DNA of 64,000 nucleotides from Steroidobacteraceae bacterium (GCA_019187185.1 JABAQU010000002.1:248001-312000), one strand, 5' to 3'. Positions 53,885 to 62,545 are shown, counted from the stretch's first letter. The notes: a model not told the origin generated them from the sequence alone. A program made the numbers and translations.

Positions 53885-54664
53885 GTGCCGGCGCGCGCGC
53901 GCAAGCGCTTCGGGCAGCATTTCCTGCACGACCCCGCGATGGTCGAGCGCATCGTGCGCGCCGTCGCACCGCGGCCCGGCGACGCGATCGTCGAGATCGG
54001 CCCGGGACGCGGCGTGCTGACGCGGGCGCTGCTCGCGGCGGCAGGCCGCCTCGATGCCGTCGAGATCGACCGCGACCTCGCCGCGCAGCTGTCGCAGGAG
54101 TTGCCCGCCGCCGCGGGCCTCACGCTGCACGTCGGCGATGCGTTGCGCTTCGATTTCGCGGCGCTCGCCGCGGCGCGCGGTGCGCGTCTGCGCGTGGTCG
54201 GCAACCTGCCGTACAACATTTCGACACCGCTGCTGTTCCACCTGCTGGCAACGCCCGCAGCGCTCGACGACCTGCACGTGATGCTGCAGCGGGAGGTGAT
54301 CGAACGCATGGCGGCCGTGCCCGGCAGCGCCGACTACGGCCGGCTCACGGTGATGCTCGCGCCCTGGGTGCGTGTCGAGAAACTGTTCGATGTCGGTCCC
54401 GGCGCCTTCCAGCCGCCGCCGAAAGTCTGGTCGTCCGTCGCGCGCCTCGTCGTCCGGCGTACGCCTGCCTTCGATGTGCCGCCCGCATTCGGGGAAATCG
54501 TCCTGCGCGCCTTTTCCGCAAGGCGCAAGACCTTGCGCAATGCCCTGCGGCCCATGCTCGACGCCGCCGCGATCGAGGCGGCCGGCATCGATCCGGGCGT
54601 GCGCGCCGAGGTCCTCGCGCCTGCGCAGTTCGCCGCACTTGCGCGCCTCGCCCCGCAGCGATAG
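53885..54664 (+). CDS. rsmA: 16S rRNA (adenine1518/1519-N6) dimethyltransferase
   Basis: A 259-residue KsgA methyltransferase modifying the 3' end helix of 16S rRNA late in 30S assembly. RARKRFGQHFLHDPAMVERIV, the SAM loop AIVEIGPGRGVLTRALL, DAVEIDRDLAAQL, VVGNLPYNISTPLLFHLL (NLPY) and FSARRKTLRNALRPML are diagnostic. The GTG at 53885 gives the correct N-terminus; the frame is open further into pdxA but this is out of register with the family. A UspA-type gene separates it from apaG. Confidence 0.97.
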   Translation: MPARARKRFGQHFLHDPAMVERIVRAVAPRPGDAIVEIGPGRGVLTRALLAAAGRLDAVEIDRDLAAQLSQELPAAAGLTLHVGDALRFDFAALAAARGARLRVVGNLPYNISTPLLFHLLATPAALDDLHVMLQREVIERMAAVPGSADYGRLTVMLAPWVRVEKLFDVGPGAFQPPPKVWSSVARLVVRRTPAFDVPPAFGEIVLRAFSARRKTLRNALRPMLDAAAIEAAGIDPGVRAEVLAPAQFAALARLAPQR

Positions 54665-54673
54665 CGTGAGCCC

Positions 54674-55123
54674 ATGTCCATCTACCGCCGCATACTGATT
54701 CCCGTCGACCTGACCGACGACAGCAGCAGGGTCGGTGAGCGTGCGAAGGCTGTTGCAGCGGTATTCGGCGCGCAGGTCGAATTGCTGCACGTCGTCGAGT
54801 TCGTGCCCGTCGAGCCGATGGGCGAGACACTGATGCCCGCGGTTGCGATCGAGGACGAACTCGTGAAGCGCGCGAAGACGCGCCTCGCCGCGCTCGCGGA
54901 ATCGCTCGGCTTCGCCGGTGCACCGGTCCATGTCGAAGCCGGCAACGTGAAGGCCGAGATCATCCGCGTGGCCCGCGAGCGCGACGCCGACCTGATCGTG
55001 CTCGGCAGTCGCGAGCGCCACGGCCTGTCGATACTCGTCAATCTCACCGAAGACACGGTACTGCACGGGGCGCCCTGCGACGTGCTCGCCGTACGCGTCG
55101 GTACGCGCGCGGCGAGCCCATGA
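54674..55123 (+). CDS. Universal stress protein, UspA family
   Basis: A 149-residue Usp fold: YRRILIPVDLTDDSSRVGERAKAVAAVFGAQVELLHVVEFV, a mid helix, then AEIIRVARERDADLIVLGSRERHGLSILVNLTEDTVLHGAPCDVLAVR. The glycine-rich ATP site of ATP-binding Usps (G-x-x-G-x9-G-S/T) is incomplete (GSRERHGLSILVNLTEDTV), so this may be a non-ATP UspA-like member. It is inserted between rsmA and apaG, which are normally adjacent. The ATGA overlap couples it to apaG. Confidence 0.92.
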   Translation: MSIYRRILIPVDLTDDSSRVGERAKAVAAVFGAQVELLHVVEFVPVEPMGETLMPAVAIEDELVKRAKTRLAALAESLGFAGAPVHVEAGNVKAEIIRVARERDADLIVLGSRERHGLSILVNLTEDTVLHGAPCDVLAVRVGTRAASP

Positions 55124-55500
55124 TGAGCGCCGCGCATCGCATCCGGGTCGAGGTCGAAACGGCTTATCTCGACGAGCAGTCGGAGCCGCGCGAGCACCGC
55201 TACGTGTTCGCGTACACGATCACGATCCGCAACGACGGGCCGACGCCGGCGCGGCTGCTGACACGCCACTGGGTGATCACCGACGCGAACGGCAAGGTGC
55301 AGGAAGTGCGCGGCGACGGGGTCGTCGGCGAACAGCCGCACCTGAAACCCGGCCAGGGATTTCGCTATTCGAGCGGCGCCGTGATCGAAACGCCGGTCGG
55401 CGCAATGCAGGGCTCCTACCAGATGGTGACCGACGACGGGTTCGCCTTCGACGCCCCGATTCCGCCCTTCCGGCTCGCGATCCCGGGCGTATTGCACTGA
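55120..55500 (+). CDS. apaG: Co2+/Mg2+ efflux-associated protein ApaG
   Basis: A 126-residue single-domain beta-sandwich: IRVEVETAYLDEQSEPREHRYVFAYTITIRNDGPTPARLLTRHWVITDANGKVQEVRGDGVVGEQPHLKPGQGFRYSSGAVIETPVGAMQGSYQMV. The length matches the family. Its biochemical role is not settled; it is linked to cobalt resistance and the ApaH locus. The ATG at 55120 overlaps the usp stop, and an ATG directly after is equivalent. Confidence 0.95.
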   Translation: MMSAAHRIRVEVETAYLDEQSEPREHRYVFAYTITIRNDGPTPARLLTRHWVITDANGKVQEVRGDGVVGEQPHLKPGQGFRYSSGAVIETPVGAMQGSYQMVTDDGFAFDAPIPPFRLAIPGVLH

Positions 55501-55553
55501 GCGGTTGACGCAGATCATTCTCCGGCGCGCGGCGCGGCCGGACAATGTGCGCC

Positions 55554-56768
55554 ATGAAAGCCCGCCTCACGCTCGCCCTGCTGCTCGCAGGCTGTTCCTC
55601 GATGACCGTTGCGGCCACGGAAGAAGCCGGTGCACCGCCTGCGGTCACGCCTTACGCCGACCTGCGCTACCGCCTCGAACTCGTCGACCAGGCGGGACTC
55701 GCGCGCGATGCGACGGCCTCGACGCTGCGCGCACGCGGCGGCCTGCGCTCGCGCGAGTGGCACGGCTTCGCCGCGCTCGTCGAGGGCGAGGCGACCGTGC
55801 GGGTCGGCGGCGAGCAATACAACGACACCGTGAACGGGCGTACGCAGTACCCGGTGGTCGCGGATCCCGAGGATGCGATCGTCAACCAGGCGTGGCTGCG
55901 CTTCAAACCGAACGACCGGTTTGCGCTGCAGGCCGGCCGGCAGGCCGTGAACCTCGACAACCAGCGCTGGATCGGCTCGGTCGGCTGGCGGCAGAACGAC
56001 CAGACGCTCGATGCGGCCGGCGTGACCGTGTCGCCCACGAAGGCCGTCACGTTCGGCTGGACACACGCGTGGCGCGTCAATCGCGTGTTCGGCACGGACT
56101 CTCCGCAGGGCACCTGGCGCGACAACGACATCGACCTCGTGCGGGTTGCGGCCGAGCTCGGCCGGTTCGGCACGCTGGTCGGCTACGGCTATCTGCTCGA
56201 CATTCCGGATGCGCCTGCCGTCTCGTCGCAGACGTTCGGCGCGCGCTATTCCGGCAGCCGCGCCACCGGCGGCAAGGTGAAGCTGCTGTACGCGCTCGAA
56301 TATGCCCGCCAGAGCGAATACGGCGCAAACCCCGGCGGCTTCGCGCTCGACTACGTACTCGTCGAGCCGGGCATGGCGATCGGCCCCGCGACCCTCAAGG
56401 CGGGCTTCGAGCAGCTCGAAGGCAACGGCACCGTCGCGTTGCAGACCCCGCTCGCCACGCTGCACGCATTCAACGGCTGGGCCGACAAGTACCTGTCGAC
56501 GCCGCCGAACGGCCTGCGCGACATCTATGTCGACGCGTCGTGGGCGTTCAAGGGAGCCGGTGTCCTCGCCGGCACGACCGTGCGCGTCGCCCGGCACGAA
56601 TACCGCGCCGAACACGTATCGGCGCGTTACGGCAGCGAGTGGAATGCCCAGGTGGCGCGCCCGTTCGGCAAGCACGTCAGCGCGCTCGCGAAGTTCGCGT
56701 CCTACGACGCGGACACGCTGGCAACCGATACGACCAAGGTCTGGTTCGCGGTCGAGGCAAAATTCTGA
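55554..56768 (+). CDS. Outer-membrane porin-like beta-barrel protein
   Basis: A 404-residue exported protein (MKARLTLALLLAGCSSMTVAATEE). It has repeated alternating strands (PYADLRYRLELVDQ, LRFKPNDRFALQAGRQAVNLDNQRWIGSVGWRQNDQTLDAAGV) and a C-terminal VWFAVEAKF ending in phenylalanine, the BAM signal. The GRQ-x-V-x-L-D-N-Q-R-W-I-G-S-V-G-W-R stretch resembles the alginate-export/AlgE-like porin group. The signal contains L-A-G-C, but the barrel form makes a lipoprotein unlikely. Substrate unknown. It interrupts apaG–apaH. An earlier in-frame ATG at 55545 is possible; no strong ribosome site is visible. Confidence 0.82.
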   Translation: MKARLTLALLLAGCSSMTVAATEEAGAPPAVTPYADLRYRLELVDQAGLARDATASTLRARGGLRSREWHGFAALVEGEATVRVGGEQYNDTVNGRTQYPVVADPEDAIVNQAWLRFKPNDRFALQAGRQAVNLDNQRWIGSVGWRQNDQTLDAAGVTVSPTKAVTFGWTHAWRVNRVFGTDSPQGTWRDNDIDLVRVAAELGRFGTLVGYGYLLDIPDAPAVSSQTFGARYSGSRATGGKVKLLYALEYARQSEYGANPGGFALDYVLVEPGMAIGPATLKAGFEQLEGNGTVALQTPLATLHAFNGWADKYLSTPPNGLRDIYVDASWAFKGAGVLAGTTVRVARHEYRAEHVSARYGSEWNAQVARPFGKHVSALAKFASYDADTLATDTTKVWFAVEAKF

Positions 56769-56821
56769 GCCGCAGCCCCTGCCAGCCGCTCGGCTAAACT
56801 GCCGGACCGGAGGTACCCGGT

Positions 56822-57658
56822 TTGGCACGCTACGCGATCGGCGACGTACAGGGCTGTTACGACGAACTGCGTGCGCTGCTCGCCGCGCTCGGCTTCCGCG
56901 CCGACCGCGACGAACTGTGGTTCGTCGGCGACCTCGTCAACCGGGGGCCGCAATCGCTCGAGGTGCTGCGCTTCGTGCGGGATCTCGGCGCAGGCGCGCA
57001 ATGCGTGCTCGGCAACCACGACCTGCACCTCCTCGCGGTGGCGCTCGGACACGGCGGGCGGCGGCTGAAGCGCGGCGACACGCTCGATGCCGTGCTCGGC
57101 GCGCCCGACCGGGAGCGCCTGCTCGAGTGGCTGCTGACGCGCCCCCTCGCCCACCACGACGCCGCGCGCGGCGATCTGCTCGTGCACGCGGGGCTCGTGC
57201 CGCAATGGCGCGCGGTCGATGCCGCGCGCCTCGCGCATGAAGTCGAACAGGCGCTGGCGCACGATGCGCCGGCCGTGTTCGGGCAGATGTACGGCAACGA
57301 CCCCGACACGTGGAGCGAATCGCTCGCCGGCGCCGCGCGCCGGCGCTTCGTGATCAACGCACTGACACGCCTGCGCTACTGCACGGCAGAGGGACGCATG
57401 GACCTCTCGCAGAAGGGCGCACCGGGCACGGCCGTACTGCCCCTTGCGCCGTGGTTCACGTTTGGCGACGTGCAGTCGCGCGGCGCGCGCGTGATCTGTG
57501 GCCACTGGTCGACGCTCGGTTACAGCGCGAGCCACGGTGTCGTCGCGATCGATACGGGCTGCGTGTGGGGCGGCGCGCTGACGGCACTGCCACTCGACGA
57601 TCCCGGCGCGCCGCCGGTGCAGACGGCCTGCCGCGCGTATCAGGGCATCGAAGACTGA
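56822..57658 (+). CDS. apaH: Symmetrical bis(5'-nucleosyl)-tetraphosphatase
   Basis: A 278-residue metallophosphatase that cleaves Ap4A to two ADP and can remove Np4 caps from RNA. The phosphoesterase motifs are MARYAIGDVQGCYDELRALL, ELWFVGDLVNRGPQSLEVLRF, CVLGNHDLHLLAVALG and ARVICGHWSTLGYS. The start is TTG at 56822, supported by GGAGG at 56810-56814, seven bases upstream. It ends overlapping the convergent lipoprotein gene by 19 bases. It usually follows apaG directly; here a porin gene intervenes. Confidence 0.95.
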   Translation: MARYAIGDVQGCYDELRALLAALGFRADRDELWFVGDLVNRGPQSLEVLRFVRDLGAGAQCVLGNHDLHLLAVALGHGGRRLKRGDTLDAVLGAPDRERLLEWLLTRPLAHHDAARGDLLVHAGLVPQWRAVDAARLAHEVEQALAHDAPAVFGQMYGNDPDTWSESLAGAARRRFVINALTRLRYCTAEGRMDLSQKGAPGTAVLPLAPWFTFGDVQSRGARVICGHWSTLGYSASHGVVAIDTGCVWGGALTALPLDDPGAPPVQTACRAYQGIED

Positions 57659-58143
57659 GGTGTCGCGGGCGTATCCGGCGCCTGCGGGAAGACGACCGGC
57701 GGTGGCGCCGCAATGCCCCAGCTGAGCGACACCTCGCGCGTGCCGGGCGCATACACCTCGGGCGGGATCGGGATCTCCACCGGGGCGCTGCCCTCCGTGG
57801 TGAGCGGCAGCACCGCACGCTGCGCGCCCCGCACTTCGAGCACGCTGAAACGCCCGGGCCAGGTCCGCACGGCCATGCGCATCGGCCAGCCACGCGCGTA
57901 GGTGGGGGTCGCCACCGCCGCGCCGCTCGCGGGCGCGGCGGACAGATCGAGCACGAGCGTATTGCCGCTCCAGTACTGCGGTATCGCCATGCCCGAGCCT
58001 GCCGCGAAAGTCAACTCGTCGACGGATGCCGGCGCGGCAGGGGGCGGCTTCGACCACGGCCACGACAACCGCGGCAGACTGCTGCAGCCGGCAACCAGCC
58101 CCGCCGCGACGACCCACCCGATCCACGTCCTCGACTCGCGCAC
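57640..58143 (-). CDS. Uncharacterised lipoprotein
   Basis: A 167-residue protein from the GTG at 58143: RESRTWIGWVVAAGLVAGCSSLP with lipobox V-A-G-C, preceded by GAGAGG at a suitable distance. The mature part is Pro/Trp-rich then beta-like (MAIPQYWSGNTLVLDLSAA, GWPMRMAVRTWPGRFSVLEVRGAQRAVLPL, VEIPIPPEVYAPGTREVSLSWG) and ends in a Pro-rich tail. No family is recognised. It is divergent from the kynurenine operon (36 bases between starts) and converges on apaH with 19 shared bases. An ATG at 58173 would lengthen it by ten residues. Confidence 0.7.
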   Translation of the reverse strand: MRESRTWIGWVVAAGLVAGCSSLPRLSWPWSKPPPAAPASVDELTFAAGSGMAIPQYWSGNTLVLDLSAAPASGAAVATPTYARGWPMRMAVRTWPGRFSVLEVRGAQRAVLPLTTEGSAPVEIPIPPEVYAPGTREVSLSWGIAAPPPVVFPQAPDTPATPQSSMP

Positions 58144-58179
58144 GCTCGCACCTCTCGCGCCCGTGTGTACCATTAGCGC

Positions 58180-58710
58180 ATGACGCAGCTCAAGGCTTTC
58201 CCGCTCAGGTCGTGGATCGACGCACATCGCGCGGACCTGCAGCCCCCTGTCGGCAACCGGCGACTGTTCCGCGACGGCGATTTCATCATCATGGTCGTCG
58301 GGGGACCGAACCGCCGCAAGGATTTCCACCTCGATCCGGGCGAGGAGTTTTTCTACCAGCTCGAGGGTGACATGCGTCTCGAGATCATCGAGCAGGGCCG
58401 GCGAGTCGATGTGCCGATCCGCGCGGGCGAGGTGTTCCTGTTGCCCGCGCACCTGCCCCACAGCGTGCAACGCCCGGCGAACACCGTGGGTCTCGTGGTG
58501 GAACGCGCGCGCCGCCCCGGCGAACGCGACGGCCTCGCCTGGTTCTGCGAACGCTGCGACACGGAACTCTATCGCGAAGAGTTCGAACTGACCGACATCG
58601 AGACCCAGTTTCCGCCCGTCTTCGATCGCTACTATGCGAGCGTCGACCATCGCCGCTGCAAGCGCTGCGGTACCGTGCAGGCGCCGCCCGACGCCGCGCC
58701 GGCTGCGTGA
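58180..58710 (+). CDS. nbaC: 3-hydroxyanthranilate 3,4-dioxygenase
   Basis: A 176-residue cupin that opens 3-hydroxyanthranilate to 2-amino-3-carboxymuconate semialdehyde. KAFPLRSWIDAHRADLQPPVGNRRLF, GPNRRKDFHLDPGEEFFYQLEGDM (iron His and Glu) and EVFLLPAHLPHSVQRPANTVGLVVER (second His) match the family. The C-terminus has the rubredoxin-like cysteines C-E-R-C and C-K-R-C found in bacterial members. It starts a four-gene coupled operon with the cyclase, kynureninase and monooxygenase; its stop overlaps the cyclase GTG. Confidence 0.95.
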   Translation: MTQLKAFPLRSWIDAHRADLQPPVGNRRLFRDGDFIIMVVGGPNRRKDFHLDPGEEFFYQLEGDMRLEIIEQGRRVDVPIRAGEVFLLPAHLPHSVQRPANTVGLVVERARRPGERDGLAWFCERCDTELYREEFELTDIETQFPPVFDRYYASVDHRRCKRCGTVQAPPDAAPAA

Positions 58711-59462
58711 ACACGTTCGCCACGATCGGCGGGACGCAGCGCCGGGTCGATCTCGCGCGCCCGATCGACCTGTCGGTGCCGATCGATTTCAGCGAGGCGG
58801 GGCTGCGGCACTTCGGTGCGCCGGCACCGCGTTCCGCGCCGTTCGCCACGACCGGGTTCACCGGCGACGTCGGGCGCGGCGCGAGCTGCAACTGCCGCAC
58901 GCTCACGCTGACGCCGCATTGCCACGGCACCCATACCGAATGTGTCGCGCACCTGACGCGGGAACCCCTCGACGCCTGGCGCCTCGTGCCGGTCCAGCCT
59001 CTCGCTGCGATCGTCGTGAGTGTCACTCCCGAGCGCATCGGCGACGATTGCGTCGTGACCCGCGACGCTCTGCTTGCTGCCTGGCCGCAGTCGCACGAGG
59101 CTCCGTCGCCGATCGCACTGATTCTGCGCACGGCGCATCCGGGCGGCACGGAGCCGCCCTACGTCGCGACCGACGCCGCGGCGCTCGTCGTCGCGCGCGG
59201 CATCGCGCATCTCGTGATCGACCAGCCGTCGCTCGATCGCACCCACGATGAAGGCCGCCTCGCGGCGCATCGCGTCTTCTTCGGCCTGCCGGCCGGCAGC
59301 CGCAGCCTCGGCGAAGCGACGCGCGCATTCGCCACCGTGACCGAGCTCGCGCAGGTCCCGGACGCACTGCCGGACGGCACCTGCGCGCTCGCCTGGCAGG
59401 TGCCGGCCATCGCGGGAGACGCCGTGCCGAGCCGCCCGCTCGCCTACCGGTACGAGGCATGA
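58707..59462 (+). CDS. Cyclase-family hydrolase, likely kynurenine formamidase
   Basis: A 251-residue protein with the cyclase/KynB metal motif in TPHCHGTHTECVAHL (H-x-G-T-H form) and a second metal region (HLVIDQPSLDRTHDEGRLAAHRVFFG). KynB-type enzymes of this family remove formate from N-formylkynurenine. The kynurenine operon context supports that role. It is larger than E. coli-type cyclases and KynB (about 210), so other amide or lactone substrates remain possible. GTG and ATGA overlaps couple it to both neighbours. Confidence 0.82.
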   Translation: MNTFATIGGTQRRVDLARPIDLSVPIDFSEAGLRHFGAPAPRSAPFATTGFTGDVGRGASCNCRTLTLTPHCHGTHTECVAHLTREPLDAWRLVPVQPLAAIVVSVTPERIGDDCVVTRDALLAAWPQSHEAPSPIALILRTAHPGGTEPPYVATDAAALVVARGIAHLVIDQPSLDRTHDEGRLAAHRVFFGLPAGSRSLGEATRAFATVTELAQVPDALPDGTCALAWQVPAIAGDAVPSRPLAYRYEA

Positions 59463-60712
59463 GCGCGAACCGCGAGGATGCGGCGACGGCCTGGCGCGCG
59501 CGCTTCGCGCTGCCGCGCAGCACGGCGGGCGAGCCGCTCGTCTACTTCTGCGGCCATTCGCTCGGCCTGATGCCCCTCGCGGCGCGGCAGACCGTCGACG
59601 AGGAGCTCGAGAGCTGGGCAACGCTCGGCATCGACGCGCAGTTCACCGGCCGGCGCCCGTGGGTCGACTACGCATCGCACGTCACCGCGGGCTTCGCGGC
59701 ACTGGCCGGCGCGCTGACGCACGAAGTCGTCGCGATGAATGCACTCACGGTGAACCTGCATTTCCTGATGGCGTCGTTCTATCGGCCGCAGGGCACCCGC
59801 CGCCGTGTCCTGGTCGAGGCCGGCGCGTTTCCGTCGGACCGCCACGCCGTGGCGGCGCAGATCGCGTGGCACGGACTCGATCCGCGCGAATGCCTGCTCG
59901 AACTCGCGCCGCGCGAGGGCGAGGACCTGCTGCGCGCCGACGACATCGACGACGCGATCGCGCGCGCCGGCGATTCGCTCGCGCTCGTGCTGTGGCCCGG
60001 TGTGCAGTACCTCACGGGACAGGCCTTCGATCTCGCACGCATCGCCCGCGCGGCGCGGCACGTCGGCGCTGCGGTCGGCTTCGACCTCGCGCACGCGATC
60101 GGCAACATCCCGCTCGCGTTGCACGAGTCCGGCGCGGACTTCGCGGCGTGGTGCAGCTACAAGTACCTGAACGCGGGCCCCGGCGCGATCGGCGGCGCAT
60201 TCGTCCACGAGCGACATGCACAACGGCGCGACCTGCCGCGCCTGTCTGGGTGGTGGGGCAACGACCCGGCGACACGCTTCCGCATGGCACCGGAGTTCGA
60301 CGCGGCACGCGGCGCCGCCGGCTGGCAGGTGAGCAACCCGCCGATTTTCTCGACGGCACCCCTCCTCGCCTCGCTCGCGATATTCGCCGAGGTGGGGCTG
60401 CCGCGCCTGCGCGAGCGGTCGATCGCGCTGACACGGGCGCTAGAGGCGGAGATCGATGCATTACCGGCGAACGAGGTGACGCTGATCACGCCACGCGATG
60501 TACAGGAACGCGGCGCTCAATTGTCCGTTCGCATCCGCGGATCGCGCGATCGCGGCCGGCACGTCCACGCGGCGCTCACGGCACACGGCATCGTCTGCGA
60601 CTGGCGGGAGCCGGGCATCCTGCGTATCGCGCCCGTTCCGCTCTACAACACGATCGACGAAGTTCATCGCTGCGGACGCGCGTTGCGCGACGCGCTCGCG
60701 GGCGCGCCGTGA
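59459..60712 (+). CDS. kynU: Kynureninase
   Basis: A 417-residue PLP enzyme that splits 3-hydroxykynurenine (or kynurenine) to 3-hydroxyanthranilate and alanine. FALPRSTAGEPLVYFCGHSLGLMPLAA, NALTVNLHFLMASFYRP, VGFDLAHAIGNIPLALHESGADFAAWCSYKYLNAGPGAIGGAFVHER (PLP Lys in SYKYLN) and FRMAPEFDAARGAAGWQVSNPPIF are diagnostic. ATG at 59459 overlaps the cyclase stop, and its stop overlaps kmo. Confidence 0.97.
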   Translation: MSANREDAATAWRARFALPRSTAGEPLVYFCGHSLGLMPLAARQTVDEELESWATLGIDAQFTGRRPWVDYASHVTAGFAALAGALTHEVVAMNALTVNLHFLMASFYRPQGTRRRVLVEAGAFPSDRHAVAAQIAWHGLDPRECLLELAPREGEDLLRADDIDDAIARAGDSLALVLWPGVQYLTGQAFDLARIARAARHVGAAVGFDLAHAIGNIPLALHESGADFAAWCSYKYLNAGPGAIGGAFVHERHAQRRDLPRLSGWWGNDPATRFRMAPEFDAARGAAGWQVSNPPIFSTAPLLASLAIFAEVGLPRLRERSIALTRALEAEIDALPANEVTLITPRDVQERGAQLSVRIRGSRDRGRHVHAALTAHGIVCDWREPGILRIAPVPLYNTIDEVHRCGRALRDALAGAP

Positions 60713-62073
60713 ACACGCGGCGAGCGCCGGTGAACATCGTCGGCGGCGGCCTCGCGGGCACGCTGCTCGCCCTCGTGCTCGCGCGGCACGGCTGGCAGGT
60801 CGAGCTGTTCGAGCGGCGATCCGACCCGCGGGTTCGGCCCGGCGAGCGCGGGCGATCGATCAACCTCGCGCTCGCCGCGCGCGGCCTGCGTGGCCTCGCT
60901 GCCGCCGGCGTCGCGGAGCGTATCGCCCCGCTCGCGATGCCGATGCGCGGGCGCTACATCCACGAGCACGACGGCAGCGGTGCGCTGCACCGCTACGGGC
61001 AGGACGACTCGGAAGTGATCCATTCCATTTCGCGGGAGGCCCTCGGTCGCGCGCTGATCGACGCAGCGGGCGCCGAGCCCCGCATCGCGCTGCATTTCGA
61101 CATGACCTGCGTCGGCGTCGACCTCGCCCGCGACGCGCTGCTCTTCGGCGACGACGGCAAGGTGCGGCGTCGCGTGCCGCTCGCGCCGACGATCGCGGCG
61201 GACGGCGCAGGTTCCGCCGTGCGGACCGCGCTCGCCACGGCGGGCGCGATCCGCGTGCGCGAGGAGATGCTCGCGCACGATTACCGGGAACTGACGATCC
61301 CGGCTGCAGAGGCCCGTGACCTCGATCCACACGCACTGCACATCTGGCCTCGCGGCGGGTTCATGCTGATCGCGCTGCCGAACACCGACGGCAGCTTCAC
61401 CGCGACGCTGTTCCTGGCGCGCGAAGGTTCGCCCTCGTTCGCCGAACTCGGCGATGCGCCGGCCATCGAGGCGTTCTTCCGGCGGGAATTCCCGGGCGCC
61501 CTGCCGCGTCTGCCGCATCTCGTCCGGGATTTTCGCGACCACCCCCAGGGCCGGCTCGGCACCGTCTACACCGATCCCTGGCACCTCGAGGGCAAGCTGC
61601 TGCTGCTCGGCGACGCGGCGCATGCGATCGTGCCGTTTCATGGCCAGGGCATGAATTGCGCGTTCGAGGACGTCGCGGTATTCGACGCGCTGCTCGCGCG
61701 GCACGCGGACTTCGCCACCCTGTTTGCCGCCTTCACGCGCCTGCGTCGCCCCGACGCCGACGCGATCGCGCAGATGGCGATCGAAAACTACCTCGAAATG
61801 CGCGCAACCGTGCTGGATCCCGTGTACCAGCGCCGCAAGGCGCTCGGCGTCGCGCTCGAGCGCGCCTTTCCGGACCGCTTCATTCCGCGCTACTCGATGG
61901 TGATGTTCCACCCGGAGATCGGTTATGCCGAGGCGCTGCGTCGCGGCACCGTGCAGGAGGAGATACTTGCCACGCTCGATGCCGCGGCGGGCGCCGTCCC
62001 TGCGCCGGGTATCCCCGCGCAGGCGCGCGCGCTCATCGAGGCGCGGCTGCCCCCGATCGGCGCTCGAGCGTGA
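60709..62073 (+). CDS. kmo: Kynurenine 3-monooxygenase
   Basis: A 454-residue flavoprotein hydroxylase. VNIVGGGLAGTLLALVLARHGWQVELFERR is the FAD fold, GERGRSINLALAARGLRGL is typical of KMO, and the second FAD motif is LLLGDAAHAIVPFHGQGMNCAFEDVAVFDALL. The C-terminus RFIPRYSMVMFHPEIGYAEALRRG fits bacterial KMO. It makes 3-hydroxykynurenine. The GTG at 60709 overlaps the kynU stop; its last 41 bases overlap folA tail-to-tail. With the neighbours it completes N-formylkynurenine to aminocarboxymuconate semialdehyde; no tryptophan dioxygenase is in the window. Confidence 0.96.
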   Translation: MNTRRAPVNIVGGGLAGTLLALVLARHGWQVELFERRSDPRVRPGERGRSINLALAARGLRGLAAAGVAERIAPLAMPMRGRYIHEHDGSGALHRYGQDDSEVIHSISREALGRALIDAAGAEPRIALHFDMTCVGVDLARDALLFGDDGKVRRRVPLAPTIAADGAGSAVRTALATAGAIRVREEMLAHDYRELTIPAAEARDLDPHALHIWPRGGFMLIALPNTDGSFTATLFLAREGSPSFAELGDAPAIEAFFRREFPGALPRLPHLVRDFRDHPQGRLGTVYTDPWHLEGKLLLLGDAAHAIVPFHGQGMNCAFEDVAVFDALLARHADFATLFAAFTRLRRPDADAIAQMAIENYLEMRATVLDPVYQRRKALGVALERAFPDRFIPRYSMVMFHPEIGYAEALRRGTVQEEILATLDAAAGAVPAPGIPAQARALIEARLPPIGARA

Positions 62074-62545
62074 CGAAGTCCATCGCGTACGCATGCCGCT
62101 CGTCGGCGGCGTGGCGTTCGCGCGCAACCTCGCGCCATGCACCCGGATCGAACGGCGGCAGACGCGTCTCGCCGTCGACGTCGGCATCGACGGCCGTGAG
62201 CTCGATGCGGGTTGCGTACGGCAGCGCGAGCGCATAGACCTCCGCACCCCCGATCACCATCAGTTCGCGGCCCGCGTGGGCGAACGCGTCCTCGAGCGAG
62301 TGCACGATCGTCGCTCCTTCGGCACGAAAGGTCGCATCACGCGTCAGCACGAGATTCGAGCGCCCCGGCAGCGGCTTGCCGATCGACGCCCAGGTTCGCC
62401 GCCCCATGAGGACAGGCCTGCCCATCGTGAGCGTCTTGAAGCGCCGCAGGTCGTCCGGCAATCGCCACGGCAGTGCGCCCCCGGCGCCGATCACGCCATT
62501 GCGCGCCATCGCGACGACGAGCGTAACCGCCGGCCGTGCGGTCAC
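62033..62545 (-). CDS. folA: Dihydrofolate reductase
   Basis: A 170-residue enzyme regenerating tetrahydrofolate: VTLVVAMARNGVIGAGGALPWRLPDDLRRFKTLTMGRPVLMGRRTWASIGKPLPGRSNLVLTRD, then ELMVIGGAEVYALALPYATRIELTAVDADVDGETRLP. The active-site Asp lies in LPDDLRRFK. Its GTG at 62545 overlaps the SET gene stop (GTGA). It pairs functionally with thyA two genes upstream, which produces dihydrofolate. It overlaps kmo by 41 bases at the 3' ends. Confidence 0.97.
   Translation of the reverse strand: MTARPAVTLVVAMARNGVIGAGGALPWRLPDDLRRFKTLTMGRPVLMGRRTWASIGKPLPGRSNLVLTRDATFRAEGATIVHSLEDAFAHAGRELMVIGGAEVYALALPYATRIELTAVDADVDGETRLPPFDPGAWREVARERHAADERHAYAMDFVTLERRSGAAAPR

Noticed and set aside
55505..55546. 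TTGACG and GACAAT as a promoter for the porin gene
   Set aside because: The spacing (about 30 bases) is far too long.
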